The notes beneath the pieces are model-generated. The model ran no database searches. It worked only from the letters and a program-made list of their open reading frames with translations, and was not told the origin of the DNA. Of a DNA stretch of 56,953 bases, positions 24,785 to 32,626 are shown in pieces (the stretch's first letter is position 1; every line of letters starts with the position of its first letter). A program made the position numbers and the translations under genes. Origin of the DNA: JBHENC01 sp051000345 (GTDB lineage: Bacteria > Acidobacteriota > Blastocatellia > Pyrinomonadales > Pyrinomonadaceae). Where the stretch lies: NCBI GenBank assembly GCA_051000345.1, contig JBPCOJ010000036.1, forward strand, positions 1 through 56,953. Direction: 5' to 3'.

Positions 24785-24814
24785 AGTATATGATTGAGGC
24801 CGGAAGAGTGTCAA
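24785..24814 (-). promoter_or_regulatory. Strong sigma70-type promoter for rmlB-rmlD
   Basis: On the minus strand, perfect -35 TTGACA (24814-24809), 18-nt spacer, -10 TATACT (24790-24785). The predicted start point lies near 24778, giving a leader of about 43 nt to the rmlB ATG at 24735. Confidence 0.65.
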
Positions 24815-24935
24815 GAAATAAGGCCGTCTCTTCGTCATTCATCGCTACGGATAGGGAGTCGTCACGGTAACGCCAGTTTAAGATTCATCGGCTTGGAAGT
24901 TTGCATCTTTGCCTCAAAGAATTTTACCGCTCAAC

Positions 24936-24963
24936 TTGACGCGCTTGTTGCTCCGCCGATAAA
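24936..24963 (+). promoter_or_regulatory. Candidate promoter for the Wzm/Wzt operon
   Basis: -35 TTGACG (24936-24941), 16-nt spacer, -10 GATAAA (24958-24963). It would give a leader of about 90 nt to the Wzm ATG at 25063. Confidence 0.35.
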
Positions 24964-25062
24964 CTTGGATGTTTTGCAAACGTGTAATTGAGATTTCCTG
25001 TATATCGACTTGTCGAAGCTGACCGAGTCGGCGCGAATTATTCGCAGCGGTCTTGTGAGGAG

Positions 25063-25989
25063 ATGAATTTGATTAGCAAAGAAGGCGCGCGCTCATCTGA
25101 ATCGGCGATGACTCGGGCAGGGTCATTTGAGGGTGCAGCCCCGGCGCGCGGCGTGTCCGTTTCCCTGCCTGACGATCCTTTGGTAACGATAAAGCCTAGT
25201 GACTCGTGGGTTGCGCTGGATTTACATAGTTTGTGGGCATATCGCGAACTGCTTTACTTTTTGATCTGGCGCGATCTCAAGGTGCGTTACAAACAAACGA
25301 TTCTGGGCATCGCGTGGGTCGTTATGCAGCCGTTGCTGATTACGCTCATCTTCACGGTTTTTCTGGGCTTTCTGGTGCGCGTTCCTTCTGACGGCGTGCC
25401 TTACCCGTTATTTGTTTACATAGGCCTTTTGCCATGGACTTTTTTTTCGAGCGCGGTAACCAATAGCGGCAACAGTCTTGTCAGCAACGCTCACTTAATC
25501 ACGAAGGTCTATTTTCCGCGCCTGCTTGTTCCGGCCTCGGCAGTCGGAGCGCGCCTGATGGATTTCGGAATCGCCTTTGTGCTGCTTGGAGTACTGATGG
25601 CTTACTACCGCGTCGCGCCGACACGCAATATTATCGCGTTGCCGGGATTAATCGTCCTCGTTACTCTGTTTGCTCTCGGCTGCGGCATGTTGATCTCCGC
25701 TCTAAACGTCAAGTACAGAGACATAGGCATTATGATACCGGTGTTGATGCAGCTCTGGATGTTCGTTTCGCCGGTCGTGTATCCGCAGAGCATTGTGCCG
25801 CCAAAGTGGCAAACTCTTTACGCGTTTAATCCGCTGGTCGGCATCATCAGCGGCTTTCGCGCGGCGGTGCTCGGCGAAGCATTCAATTCAACGGCACTGA
25901 TAATTTCCGTCCTTGTCACGTTCGCCCTACTCGCTTATTCCGCATACATGTTCCGGCGAGTGGAAAAAAGTTTTGCCGACGTTGTCTAA
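25063..25989 (+). CDS. wzm: Polysaccharide ABC exporter permease (Wzm-like)
   Basis: ABC-2 family membrane subunit that exports lipid-linked polysaccharide across the inner membrane. From ATG 25063 it is 308 residues: a soluble N-terminus of about 60 residues, the ABC-2 signature YRELLYFLIWRDLKVRYKQT, then six hydrophobic segments beginning LGIAWVVMQPLLITLIFTVF. The GSCMLISALNVKYRDI-type cytosolic loop (here GCGMLISALNVKYRDIG) and SPVVYP are typical of Wzm. The GAGGAG box at 25057-25062 touches the ATG, an odd spacing; an earlier TTG at 24988 is open but adds unlike sequence, and a later ATG follows at residue 17. It is 8 nt upstream of Wzt. Confidence 0.92.
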   Translation: MNLISKEGARSSESAMTRAGSFEGAAPARGVSVSLPDDPLVTIKPSDSWVALDLHSLWAYRELLYFLIWRDLKVRYKQTILGIAWVVMQPLLITLIFTVFLGFLVRVPSDGVPYPLFVYIGLLPWTFFSSAVTNSGNSLVSNAHLITKVYFPRLLVPASAVGARLMDFGIAFVLLGVLMAYYRVAPTRNIIALPGLIVLVTLFALGCGMLISALNVKYRDIGIMIPVLMQLWMFVSPVVYPQSIVPPKWQTLYAFNPLVGIISGFRAAVLGEAFNSTALIISVLVTFALLAYSAYMFRRVEKSFADVV

Positions 25990-25997
25990 AACCCTAG

Positions 25998-27317
25998 ATG
26001 AAACCGATTATTAAAGCCGAAAAAGTAGCCAAGCAATATCGTATCGGCGCGCAGGAAGCTTCCTATCAAACGTTGCGTGATACGATTGTCGGAGCCGTTA
26101 AAAGCCCGCTCCGGCGATTGCGTCGGGGCGGTGCATCATCAACCGCCGAGCATGTGTGGGCGCTCAAGGACGTGAGCTTCGAGATTGAACCGGGCGAAGT
26201 TGTCGGCTTTATCGGGCGCAACGGCGCGGGCAAATCGACGCTCTTGAAAATCCTTTCGCGCATCACGGAGCCAACCATCGGACAGGTAGAACTTTACGGG
26301 CGCATCGGCAGTCTTTTGGAAGTCGGCACGGGTTTTCACCCGGAGTTGACGGGGCGCGAGAATCTGTTTCTCAACGGCGCAATTCTCGGCATGAAACGCG
26401 AAGAAATAAAACGCAAGTTCGACGAAATCGTAGCGTTCTCCGAAATAGAAAAATTCATCGACACGCCCGTCAAACATTATTCGAGCGGGATGTATTTGCG
26501 GCTCGCTTTTTCCGTCGCCGTCCATTTAGAGCCAGAGGTATTGATACTCGACGAAGTTCTCGCCGTCGGCGATTCATCTTTTCAAATCAAGTGCTTCAAC
26601 AAAATGCAGGATATTCGTCGTGATGGACGAACGATCCTCTTCGTCTCGCACAACATGCAAGCCATCACGCGCCTGTGCAAACGCGCCATCTATCTTTCGG
26701 AAGGCCGCGTGCTCGACGATGGCCCGGCGCAAGAGGTTGTCACTCGTTACCTTAGTTCCCGGCTAAAAACTTCTGCCGAGCGAACGTGGCCGGACATTAA
26801 CGAAGCGCCGGGTGACGAAGTCGCGCGGCTGATTGCCGTCCGCGTGCGCACAAAAGACGGGCGTATCACAGATACGATCAACATAAGGCAGTCCGTCGGC
26901 ATCGAGATGGAGTTTGAAGTTTTCGAGGCCGGACATAAGCTGGTGCCGACCATGGCTTTTAATAACGAGGAAGACTTTCTTATTTTTCTGACACACGACT
27001 CTGATCCCACGTGGCGGCACAAACCTCGCCCGGCGGGACGCTTTACCAGCACAGTCTGGGTTCCAGGAGACTTCTTCTCGGAAGGAACCCTGAAGGTCGG
27101 AGTTGCCATCAGCGCTCATGAACCGGTTGCTATTCACGCCCATGTAGCAGACGCCGTGACCTTTCAAGTTATTGATAATCTTGACCCGGACTCGGCGCGC
27201 GGGAATTATACGGGAGCGATACCGGGCATCATCAGGCCGCTTTTGCCATGGACGACGCAGTTCAATTCCCGCACGGAGAAGGTTGAAAGTTCAACCTTTG
27301 AAGAGGTTCCATTATGA
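25998..27317 (+). CDS. wzt: Polysaccharide ABC exporter ATPase with C-terminal glycan-binding domain (Wzt-like)
   Basis: ABC ATPase of 439 residues energising export. Walker A GRNGAGKSTLLK is near residues 74-85, the signature HYSSGMYLRLAFS near 158-170 and Walker B VLILDEVLAVGD near 179-190. Residues beyond about 260 form the Wzt C-terminal beta domain (SVGIEMEFEVF, GDFFSEGTLKVGVAIS). In E. coli O9a-type systems this domain binds the modified non-reducing end of the polymer and gates export. The gene overlaps rfbF by 4 nt (ATGA), directly coupling the exporter to a sugar-modification cassette. Confidence 0.93.
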   Translation: MKPIIKAEKVAKQYRIGAQEASYQTLRDTIVGAVKSPLRRLRRGGASSTAEHVWALKDVSFEIEPGEVVGFIGRNGAGKSTLLKILSRITEPTIGQVELYGRIGSLLEVGTGFHPELTGRENLFLNGAILGMKREEIKRKFDEIVAFSEIEKFIDTPVKHYSSGMYLRLAFSVAVHLEPEVLILDEVLAVGDSSFQIKCFNKMQDIRRDGRTILFVSHNMQAITRLCKRAIYLSEGRVLDDGPAQEVVTRYLSSRLKTSAERTWPDINEAPGDEVARLIAVRVRTKDGRITDTINIRQSVGIEMEFEVFEAGHKLVPTMAFNNEEDFLIFLTHDSDPTWRHKPRPAGRFTSTVWVPGDFFSEGTLKVGVAISAHEPVAIHAHVADAVTFQVIDNLDPDSARGNYTGAIPGIIRPLLPWTTQFNSRTEKVESSTFEEVPL

Positions 27318-28084
27318 AGGTTGTTATTCTGGCGGGCGGTCTCGGCACAAGATTAGCCGAGGAAACGGAAATCACGCCGAAGCCAATGGTGGAAATCGGC
27401 GGGCGTCCGATTCTCTGGCACATCATGCAGCATTACGCGCATTACGGTTTCAAGGAATTCTTCATCGCACTGGGCTACAAAGGCGAAGTCATTAAGCGCT
27501 ACTTTTTAGATTATTACAGCTTGAACGGCAGCATGACGATTGATCTCGCCAGCGGCGAATTACGCGCACATGAAAGAGAAACCGAAGGCTGGACAGTGCA
27601 TTTAATAGACACGGGTTTTCAAACGAGCACGGGCGGACGCGTCAAGCGGCTCGAACAGTGGCTGAAGGACGACACGTTTATGGTCACTTACGGCGACGGC
27701 GTCTGCGATGTGAATTTGCGTGATTTGCTTGAATTCCATCGCGCGCATGGCCGCGCCGCAACGGCCACCGCCGTTCGCCCGCCTGCCCGTTTCGGCGGTC
27801 TGGTTTTCGATGGCGATATGGTCACTGAATTCACAGAGAAGCCACAGATCGGCGAAGGCTGGATTAATGGCGGCTTTCTGGTTTTCGAGCCGGAGCTTTT
27901 CAAATATCTCGAAGGAGACCATAGCAGTCTCGAAGCGGATGCGCTCGAACATCTGGCTGCTGACAGGCGACTAGCGGCTTACCGCCACGATGGGTTTTGG
28001 CAGTGCATGGATACGTTGCGCGACAAGCGTTTGCTGGAAGGTTTGTGGCAGGAAGGGCGCGCGCCGTGGAAAGTATGGGAGTGA
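27314..28084 (+). CDS. rfbF: Glucose-1-phosphate cytidylyltransferase
   Basis: Makes CDP-glucose from CTP and glucose 1-phosphate. The 256-residue protein has VVILAGGLGTRLAEETEITP at the N-terminus, PMVEIGGRPILWHIM, YGDGVCDVN near residues 128-136, RPPARFGGL and WINGGFLVFEPE, diagnostic of RfbF. It is the entry enzyme for CDP-6-deoxyhexoses. Overlaps: 4 nt with Wzt upstream and 10 nt with the dehydratase downstream. Length is normal. Confidence 0.95.
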   Translation: MKVVILAGGLGTRLAEETEITPKPMVEIGGRPILWHIMQHYAHYGFKEFFIALGYKGEVIKRYFLDYYSLNGSMTIDLASGELRAHERETEGWTVHLIDTGFQTSTGGRVKRLEQWLKDDTFMVTYGDGVCDVNLRDLLEFHRAHGRAATATAVRPPARFGGLVFDGDMVTEFTEKPQIGEGWINGGFLVFEPELFKYLEGDHSSLEADALEHLAADRRLAAYRHDGFWQCMDTLRDKRLLEGLWQEGRAPWKVWE

Positions 28085-29064
28085 AAAAGAATTTCTGGCT
28101 TGACCGTCCAACGTTTGTGACGGGCGCGACAGGGCTTGTCGGCGGATGGCTCGTGCGCCGCCTTGTTGAAGCGGGCGCGGACGTGGTGTGTCTGGTGCGC
28201 GATTGGATTCCGCAAAGCGAATTGATGCGCGCGGGTCTTGTCGATAAAATTAAAGTCGTGCGCGGCGACGTGTGCGATCAATCGTTGATGGAAAGAACGC
28301 TCGGCGAGTATGAGGTTGACACGATTATTCATCTCGCCGCGCAAACCATTGTCGGCGTCGCCAACCGCAATCCCGTTTCTACCTTCGAGGCCAACATCGC
28401 AGGCACTTGGTCTTTGCTCGAAGCCGCGCGGCGCAGCCCGACGGTGAAGCAAATCGTCGTCGCTTCATCCGACAAAGCGTATGGCGATCACGAAATTTTG
28501 CCGTACAGCGAAGACGCGCCGTTGCAGGGCAAACATCCTTACGATGTCAGCAAATCGTGCGCCGATTTAATCGCACAGGCTTACGGCAAGACTTACAATC
28601 TTCCGGTTGCGATCACGCGTTGCGGAAACTTTTACGGCGGCGGCGATCTTAACTGGAATCGCATCGTGCCGGGTACAATCCGTTCCGTGCTGCGCGGGCA
28701 ACGCCCCGTCATTCGTTCGGACGGGCAGTATGTGCGCGATTATTTCTACGTCGAGGATGGAGCGGTCGCCAACATGGTGCTCGCCGAAGGACTTGCGGAT
28801 AAGCCGGAGTTGCGCGGGCAGGGATTTAATTTCTCGAACGAGATTCAGGTGACGGTGATCGAACTCGTGCGGCGCATTCTCGAATTAATGAATTCAGACC
28901 TTGAGCCGGATGTGCGCAACGAAGCGACGAATGAAATACGCCATCAATACTTAAGCGCCGCCAAAGCGAAATCGATGCTTGAGTGGCAGCCACACTTTAC
29001 TTTGGACGAAGGATTGCGCCGGACAATCGATTGGTACAAATCTTTCTTTGAACATTCTTTATGA
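28075..29064 (+). CDS. rfbG: CDP-glucose 4,6-dehydratase
   Basis: SDR of 329 residues that gives CDP-4-keto-6-deoxyglucose. The N-terminus reads FWLDRPTFVTGATGLVGGWL, with IIHLAAQTIVGVANRNPVST, VASSDKAYGDHEILPYSE and the catalytic HPYDVSKSCADLIAQ. FRYGNFYGGGDLNW-type (here TRCGNFYGGGDLNWNR) is specific for RfbG. The ATG at 28075 lies inside rfbF; a GTG at 28081 overlaps the rfbF stop as GTGA with a GGAAAG box 7 nt before it and is equally likely. It overlaps the next gene by 4 nt. Confidence 0.94.
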   Translation: MGVKKNFWLDRPTFVTGATGLVGGWLVRRLVEAGADVVCLVRDWIPQSELMRAGLVDKIKVVRGDVCDQSLMERTLGEYEVDTIIHLAAQTIVGVANRNPVSTFEANIAGTWSLLEAARRSPTVKQIVVASSDKAYGDHEILPYSEDAPLQGKHPYDVSKSCADLIAQAYGKTYNLPVAITRCGNFYGGGDLNWNRIVPGTIRSVLRGQRPVIRSDGQYVRDYFYVEDGAVANMVLAEGLADKPELRGQGFNFSNEIQVTVIELVRRILELMNSDLEPDVRNEATNEIRHQYLSAAKAKSMLEWQPHFTLDEGLRRTIDWYKSFFEHSL

Positions 29065-30341
29065 CTGATATGCAATTCGCCGCCGCTGCTACTACTACTG
29101 TCACCGATGCCGTCGCCGCGTGCCGGTCATGCAGCATACGCGGACTACGCACCGTTCTTTCGCTCGGTCAAACGCCGCTGGCAAATGCACTCTTAACGAA
29201 TGCGCAACTCGCCGAACCTGAAGAAACTTATCCGCTCGATCTGGCTTTTTGTTCGCACTGCACTCTCGCGCAGATTACGGAAACCGTGCCGCCGGAAAAA
29301 CTGTTCAGCGAGTATTTTTATCTTTCGTCATTCTCCGACACGATGCTTCGTCATGCACAGCAGCTTGTCAAAACTTTGATTCCGGCGCGCGCCCTTAACG
29401 GTGAGAGTCTGGTGATGGAGATTGCGAGCAACGACGGCTACTTGCTGCAATACTACAAACAAGCGGGCGTTCCCGTGCTCGGCATCGAACCGGCGACGAA
29501 CATCGCGCGTGTCGCCGAAGAACACGGCATTCCGACGCTCTGCGAATTCTTCGGCGAGTCGTTGGCCGAAAAACTCAAAAATGAGGGACAGCGCGCAGAC
29601 GTTATTCACGCCAACAATGTGCTGGCGCACGTCGCAGACTTGAACGGCTTTGTGCGCGGCGTCGAATTGTTGTTGAAGGCTGACGGGATCGCCGTTATCG
29701 AAGTGCCGTATGTCAAAGACATGATTGACCGTTGCGAATTCGACACGATTTATCATGAGCACCTGTGTTACTTTTCGCTGACGGCGCTCGATGTGCTTTT
29801 TCGACGTCACGGCTTAATTATTCAAGACGTCGAGCGCTTGGATATTCACGGCGGTTCGCTACTCGTCACTGCCTGTAAAAAAGGCGCAGCGGAAAACGCA
29901 GAACAATCGACGGCTGTGCGCGAACTACTCCGGGAAGAAGCGGCGTGGGGCGTTCGGGAAGAAAGTTTCTATCTCGGCTTCGCGGCGAAGGTCGAAAGCC
30001 TGCGCGCTAATCTGCTCGCCTTGTTGCGCGACTTGAAGGCGCAGGGCAAACGCATCGCTGTTTACGGCGCGTCGGCCAAAGGCAGCACGTTGCTTAATTA
30101 CTTCGGCATCAATCACGAGACGCTCGATTTCGTCGTGGATCGCAGCACCGTCAAGCAGGGACACTACACGCCAGGGACGCACTTGCCTATTTACGCGCCG
30201 GAGAAATTGCTGGAGGCGATGCCCGATTATGTGCTGCTGCTCACATGGAATTTCGCAGACGAGATATTGCAGCAACAATCGGAATATCGAAGTCGGGGCG
30301 GACACTTTATCGTGCCGATCCCGGAGTTGCGCGTCGTCTAA
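29061..30341 (+). CDS. NDP-sugar C-methyltransferase (TylC3/NovU family)
   Basis: SAM-dependent methyltransferase of 426 residues with the three-part layout of deoxysugar C-3 methyltransferases. An N-terminal zinc module has two Cys-x2-Cys pairs (ACRSCSIRG near residues 20-28, FCSHCTLAQ near 63-71). The SAM domain carries MEIASNDGYLLQYYKQAGV and GIEPATNIA. The catalytic IYHEHLCYFSL is near 230-240, and a C-terminal domain begins KRIAVYGASAKGSTLLNYFG. Between rfbG and an epimerase it should methylate C3 of CDP-4-keto-6-deoxyglucose, giving a branched sugar. Position of methylation is inferred from the family. Confidence 0.92.
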   Translation: MTDMQFAAAATTTVTDAVAACRSCSIRGLRTVLSLGQTPLANALLTNAQLAEPEETYPLDLAFCSHCTLAQITETVPPEKLFSEYFYLSSFSDTMLRHAQQLVKTLIPARALNGESLVMEIASNDGYLLQYYKQAGVPVLGIEPATNIARVAEEHGIPTLCEFFGESLAEKLKNEGQRADVIHANNVLAHVADLNGFVRGVELLLKADGIAVIEVPYVKDMIDRCEFDTIYHEHLCYFSLTALDVLFRRHGLIIQDVERLDIHGGSLLVTACKKGAAENAEQSTAVRELLREEAAWGVREESFYLGFAAKVESLRANLLALLRDLKAQGKRIAVYGASAKGSTLLNYFGINHETLDFVVDRSTVKQGHYTPGTHLPIYAPEKLLEAMPDYVLLLTWNFADEILQQQSEYRSRGGHFIVPIPELRVV

Positions 30342-30392
30342 AAGCATAGACGATAGACGAAGGCATTGACTGTTTTCTTCGATGGATAAGCT

Positions 30393-30923
30393 GTGATTTT
30401 CACTGAAACGAAATTAAAGGGCGCGTTCATCGTCGAACCCGAAAGGCTGGCGGACGAACGCGGATTCTTCGCGCGTAGCTGGTCGGCGCGTGAGTTTGCG
30501 CAGCGCGGCATTGATTCGCGGCTTGTCGAATGCAACATCTCATTCAATAAAAAAAAAGGGACGTTGCGCGGAATGCACTTTCAAACAGCGCCGCACGCAC
30601 AGGCTAAACTGGTGCGCTGCACGATGGGCGCAATCTACGACGTGATAATTGATTTGCGTCCCGCTTCGCAGACTTTCAGGCAATGGATCGCGGCGGAATT
30701 AAGCGCCGCCAACGGGCGCATGTTATTTGTCCCGGAAGAATTTGCACACGGCTTTCAAACGCTCGAAGGCAACACGGAAGTTTTTTATCAAATGGCGGAA
30801 TACTACGCGCCCGAATCGGGGAGCGGTGTTCGTTGGAACGATCCGGCATTCGGCATCGAGTGGCCGCCGGATGAGCGCATTATTATTGACAGAGATCAAC
30901 AGTATCCAGACTTCGTTTTATGA
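30393..30923 (+). CDS. RmlC-type NDP-4-keto-6-deoxyhexose 3,5-epimerase
   Basis: Canonical RmlC-fold epimerase of 176 residues, starting with GTG at 30393. It keeps the full catalytic signature: GTLRGMHFQTAPHAQAKLVR with the active-site His, YDVIIDLRPAS with the paired Asp, and LFVPEEFAHGFQTLE. It lies in the CDP-sugar cassette, so it may epimerise the C-methylated CDP-4-keto sugar at C5 (and perhaps C3), or it may serve the dTDP-rhamnose route whose other RmlC-like gene at 3 kb is divergent. It overlaps the reductase downstream by 4 nt, which favours the CDP role. Confidence 0.88.
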   Translation: MIFTETKLKGAFIVEPERLADERGFFARSWSAREFAQRGIDSRLVECNISFNKKKGTLRGMHFQTAPHAQAKLVRCTMGAIYDVIIDLRPASQTFRQWIAAELSAANGRMLFVPEEFAHGFQTLEGNTEVFYQMAEYYAPESGSGVRWNDPAFGIEWPPDERIIIDRDQQYPDFVL

Positions 30924-31855
30924 AAAGGGTTTTGCTCACGGGCGCAACCGGCTTCGTTGGTCGTCACTGTCTCGCTCCGCTACACGCGCGCGGTTATGAA
31001 GTTCATGCCGTTTCATCGCGCGCGCCGCAGGAATCCTTTTCGCATGTGCGCTGGCATCAGGCGGACTTATTGGATGCCGGACGAGTAGCGGAGTTAATGG
31101 CGAATGTGCGCCCGACGCATTTGTTGCATCTGGCGTGGTACGCTGTGCCGGGCAAGTATTGGACTTCGCTGGAAAACATTCGATGGGTGCAAGCGAGCTT
31201 AGAACTGCTTCGCGCGTTCGCGGAATACGAAGGAAAGCGCGTTGTCGTTGCCGGTTCTTGCGCCGAGTATGATTGGCGATACGGTTACTGTTCGGAAAAG
31301 TTGACGCCGCTCGCGCCGTCAACCTTGTACGGCGTGTGCAAGCTTTCTTTAGGAAACATTGTCGAAGCATTCGCGGCGCAAACAGGATTGAGCGCGGCAT
31401 GGGGACGCATCTTTTTTCTTTACGGCCCGCATGAATATCCCGAACGGCTGGTTGCATCCGTGATTCGCTCGCTGATACAAAACGAACCGGCGCGTTGTTC
31501 GCACGGCAAACAGATCAGAGATTTCCTTCATGTGCAGGATGCCGCCGATGCTTTCGTCGCATTACTGGAAAGCGACGCAATCGGCGCGGTGAACATCGCT
31601 TCAGGGCGTCCCGTCGCGCTGGCACAGGTCATCGAAACCATCGCCCATCAACTCGAACGGCGCGACTTGATTCGACTCGGCGCGATTCCTGCTCCCGCTG
31701 ATGAAGCGCCTTTGCTGGTGGCTGACGCGCGGCGCTTGAATACTGAAGTGGGATGGCTGCCAAAGTATGACCTGGCCACGGGACTTGACGATACTATCGG
31801 ATGGTGGCAAAAACATTTAACGCAATCGCAAGGAGTCGGATTATCTGCAATCTAA
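30920..31855 (+). CDS. SDR-type NDP-4-ketosugar reductase
   Basis: Extended SDR of 311 residues: KRVLLTGATGFVGRHCLAPL at the N-terminus, HLLHLAWYAVPGKYW near residues 69-83, the catalytic TLYGVCKLSLG (Tyr-x3-Lys) near 134-144 and KQIRDFLHVQDAADAFV. This subgroup follows rfbF-rfbG-C-methyltransferase sets and reduces C4 of the CDP-ketosugar. Its ATG overlaps the epimerase stop (ATGA). It ends the tightly packed run that begins with Wzm. Stereochemistry of the reduced product cannot be read. Confidence 0.85.
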   Translation: MKRVLLTGATGFVGRHCLAPLHARGYEVHAVSSRAPQESFSHVRWHQADLLDAGRVAELMANVRPTHLLHLAWYAVPGKYWTSLENIRWVQASLELLRAFAEYEGKRVVVAGSCAEYDWRYGYCSEKLTPLAPSTLYGVCKLSLGNIVEAFAAQTGLSAAWGRIFFLYGPHEYPERLVASVIRSLIQNEPARCSHGKQIRDFLHVQDAADAFVALLESDAIGAVNIASGRPVALAQVIETIAHQLERRDLIRLGAIPAPADEAPLLVADARRLNTEVGWLPKYDLATGLDDTIGWWQKHLTQSQGVGLSAI

Positions 31856-31894
31856 CTTTGCGGCTTCAGTAATAACATTAAATTAAAGATTGGG

Positions 31895-32611
31895 ATGGTG
31901 CTTATGAACGTGCGTGCACAGGTCGGTCAGGTCAAGGAGTGGTTTAGGCAGAGTTACTCCGGCAAGCTTGACAGTATTTCTGCTATTAAACAACGCAACG
32001 CCGAATTTGACCGTTTGCGCGATAGTATCCGGCAATCGGGCACTGATAGTTTGTCTCACTTCGGAAACGAATATACGCATGAGGGCGGGCTGTCTTTACA
32101 ACAGAACCCGGACGAGTTTGCCTCGTTGTGCCTTTATCTAAAGGAGCATCGCCCTTACACAAACTATATGGAAATAGGCTCTGCGAGTGGCGGGACGTGT
32201 CTTGTTCTTTGCCGCGAGGTCGGCTTTACGAACATCATCAGCGTGGATGACGGAAGCCATCCGAGAGCGCCCGAACAAAAGAAGAACTTTAGCCAGTTAC
32301 CGAATTTCAAGCAGTTTCTCGGCGACAGCCATTCTGCGGCGGCCAAGAGTTTTCTTGAAAGCAATCTCGAAGGCAAGCTGGACGTCGCATTCATCGACGG
32401 CGACCACAGCTACGAAGGTGTGTGGCAGGATGTGGAACTCACGTTGCCTTTTTGTCGTCCGGGAACACTCGTTATCTTCCACGATACAATTGCCTGCGAT
32501 GGCGTCCAGAAAACGTGGCAGAGATGCGCGGAAGAGAAACTTCTTAAACCGCTTGCGGAATACATCGGCGACGACAGGCCGCTCGGCATCGGCATCGGTT
32601 CAGTTATATAG
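31895..32611 (+). CDS. Class I SAM methyltransferase (Methyltransf_24/CmcI-like)
   Basis: Putative methyltransferase of 238 residues. An N-terminal helical part of about 75 residues precedes NYMEIGSASGGTCLVLCREV (SAM loop), NIISVDDGSHPR and DVAFIDGDHSYEGVWQDVEL, the IDGDHSY block typical of Methyltransf_24/CmcI-like enzymes, then GTLVIFHDT. In glycan loci these may O-methylate sugars. Two ATGs (31895 and 31904) are possible; the first is used. It follows the CDP-sugar cassette by 39 nt and precedes a RgpF-like protein by 15 nt. Confidence 0.8.
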   Translation: MVLMNVRAQVGQVKEWFRQSYSGKLDSISAIKQRNAEFDRLRDSIRQSGTDSLSHFGNEYTHEGGLSLQQNPDEFASLCLYLKEHRPYTNYMEIGSASGGTCLVLCREVGFTNIISVDDGSHPRAPEQKKNFSQLPNFKQFLGDSHSAAAKSFLESNLEGKLDVAFIDGDHSYEGVWQDVELTLPFCRPGTLVIFHDTIACDGVQKTWQRCAEEKLLKPLAEYIGDDRPLGIGIGSVI

Positions 32612-32626
32612 ACAAGGCAACGACGG

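Larger units (their letters stand above)
24736..25062. other. Divergent promoter region between rmlB and the ABC exporter
   Basis: 327 nt with no gene. It separates the two halves of the locus: genes to the left run minus, and all genes to the right run plus to the window end. It contains a strong minus-strand promoter (24785-24814) and a weaker plus-strand one (24936-24963). I see no RNA gene or palindrome of note. Confidence 0.7.

Noticed and set aside
24988..25062. TTG 24988 as the start of the Wzm-like permease
   Set aside because: The extra 25 residues do not resemble Wzm proteins and ATG 25063 has a GAGGAG box, although badly spaced.
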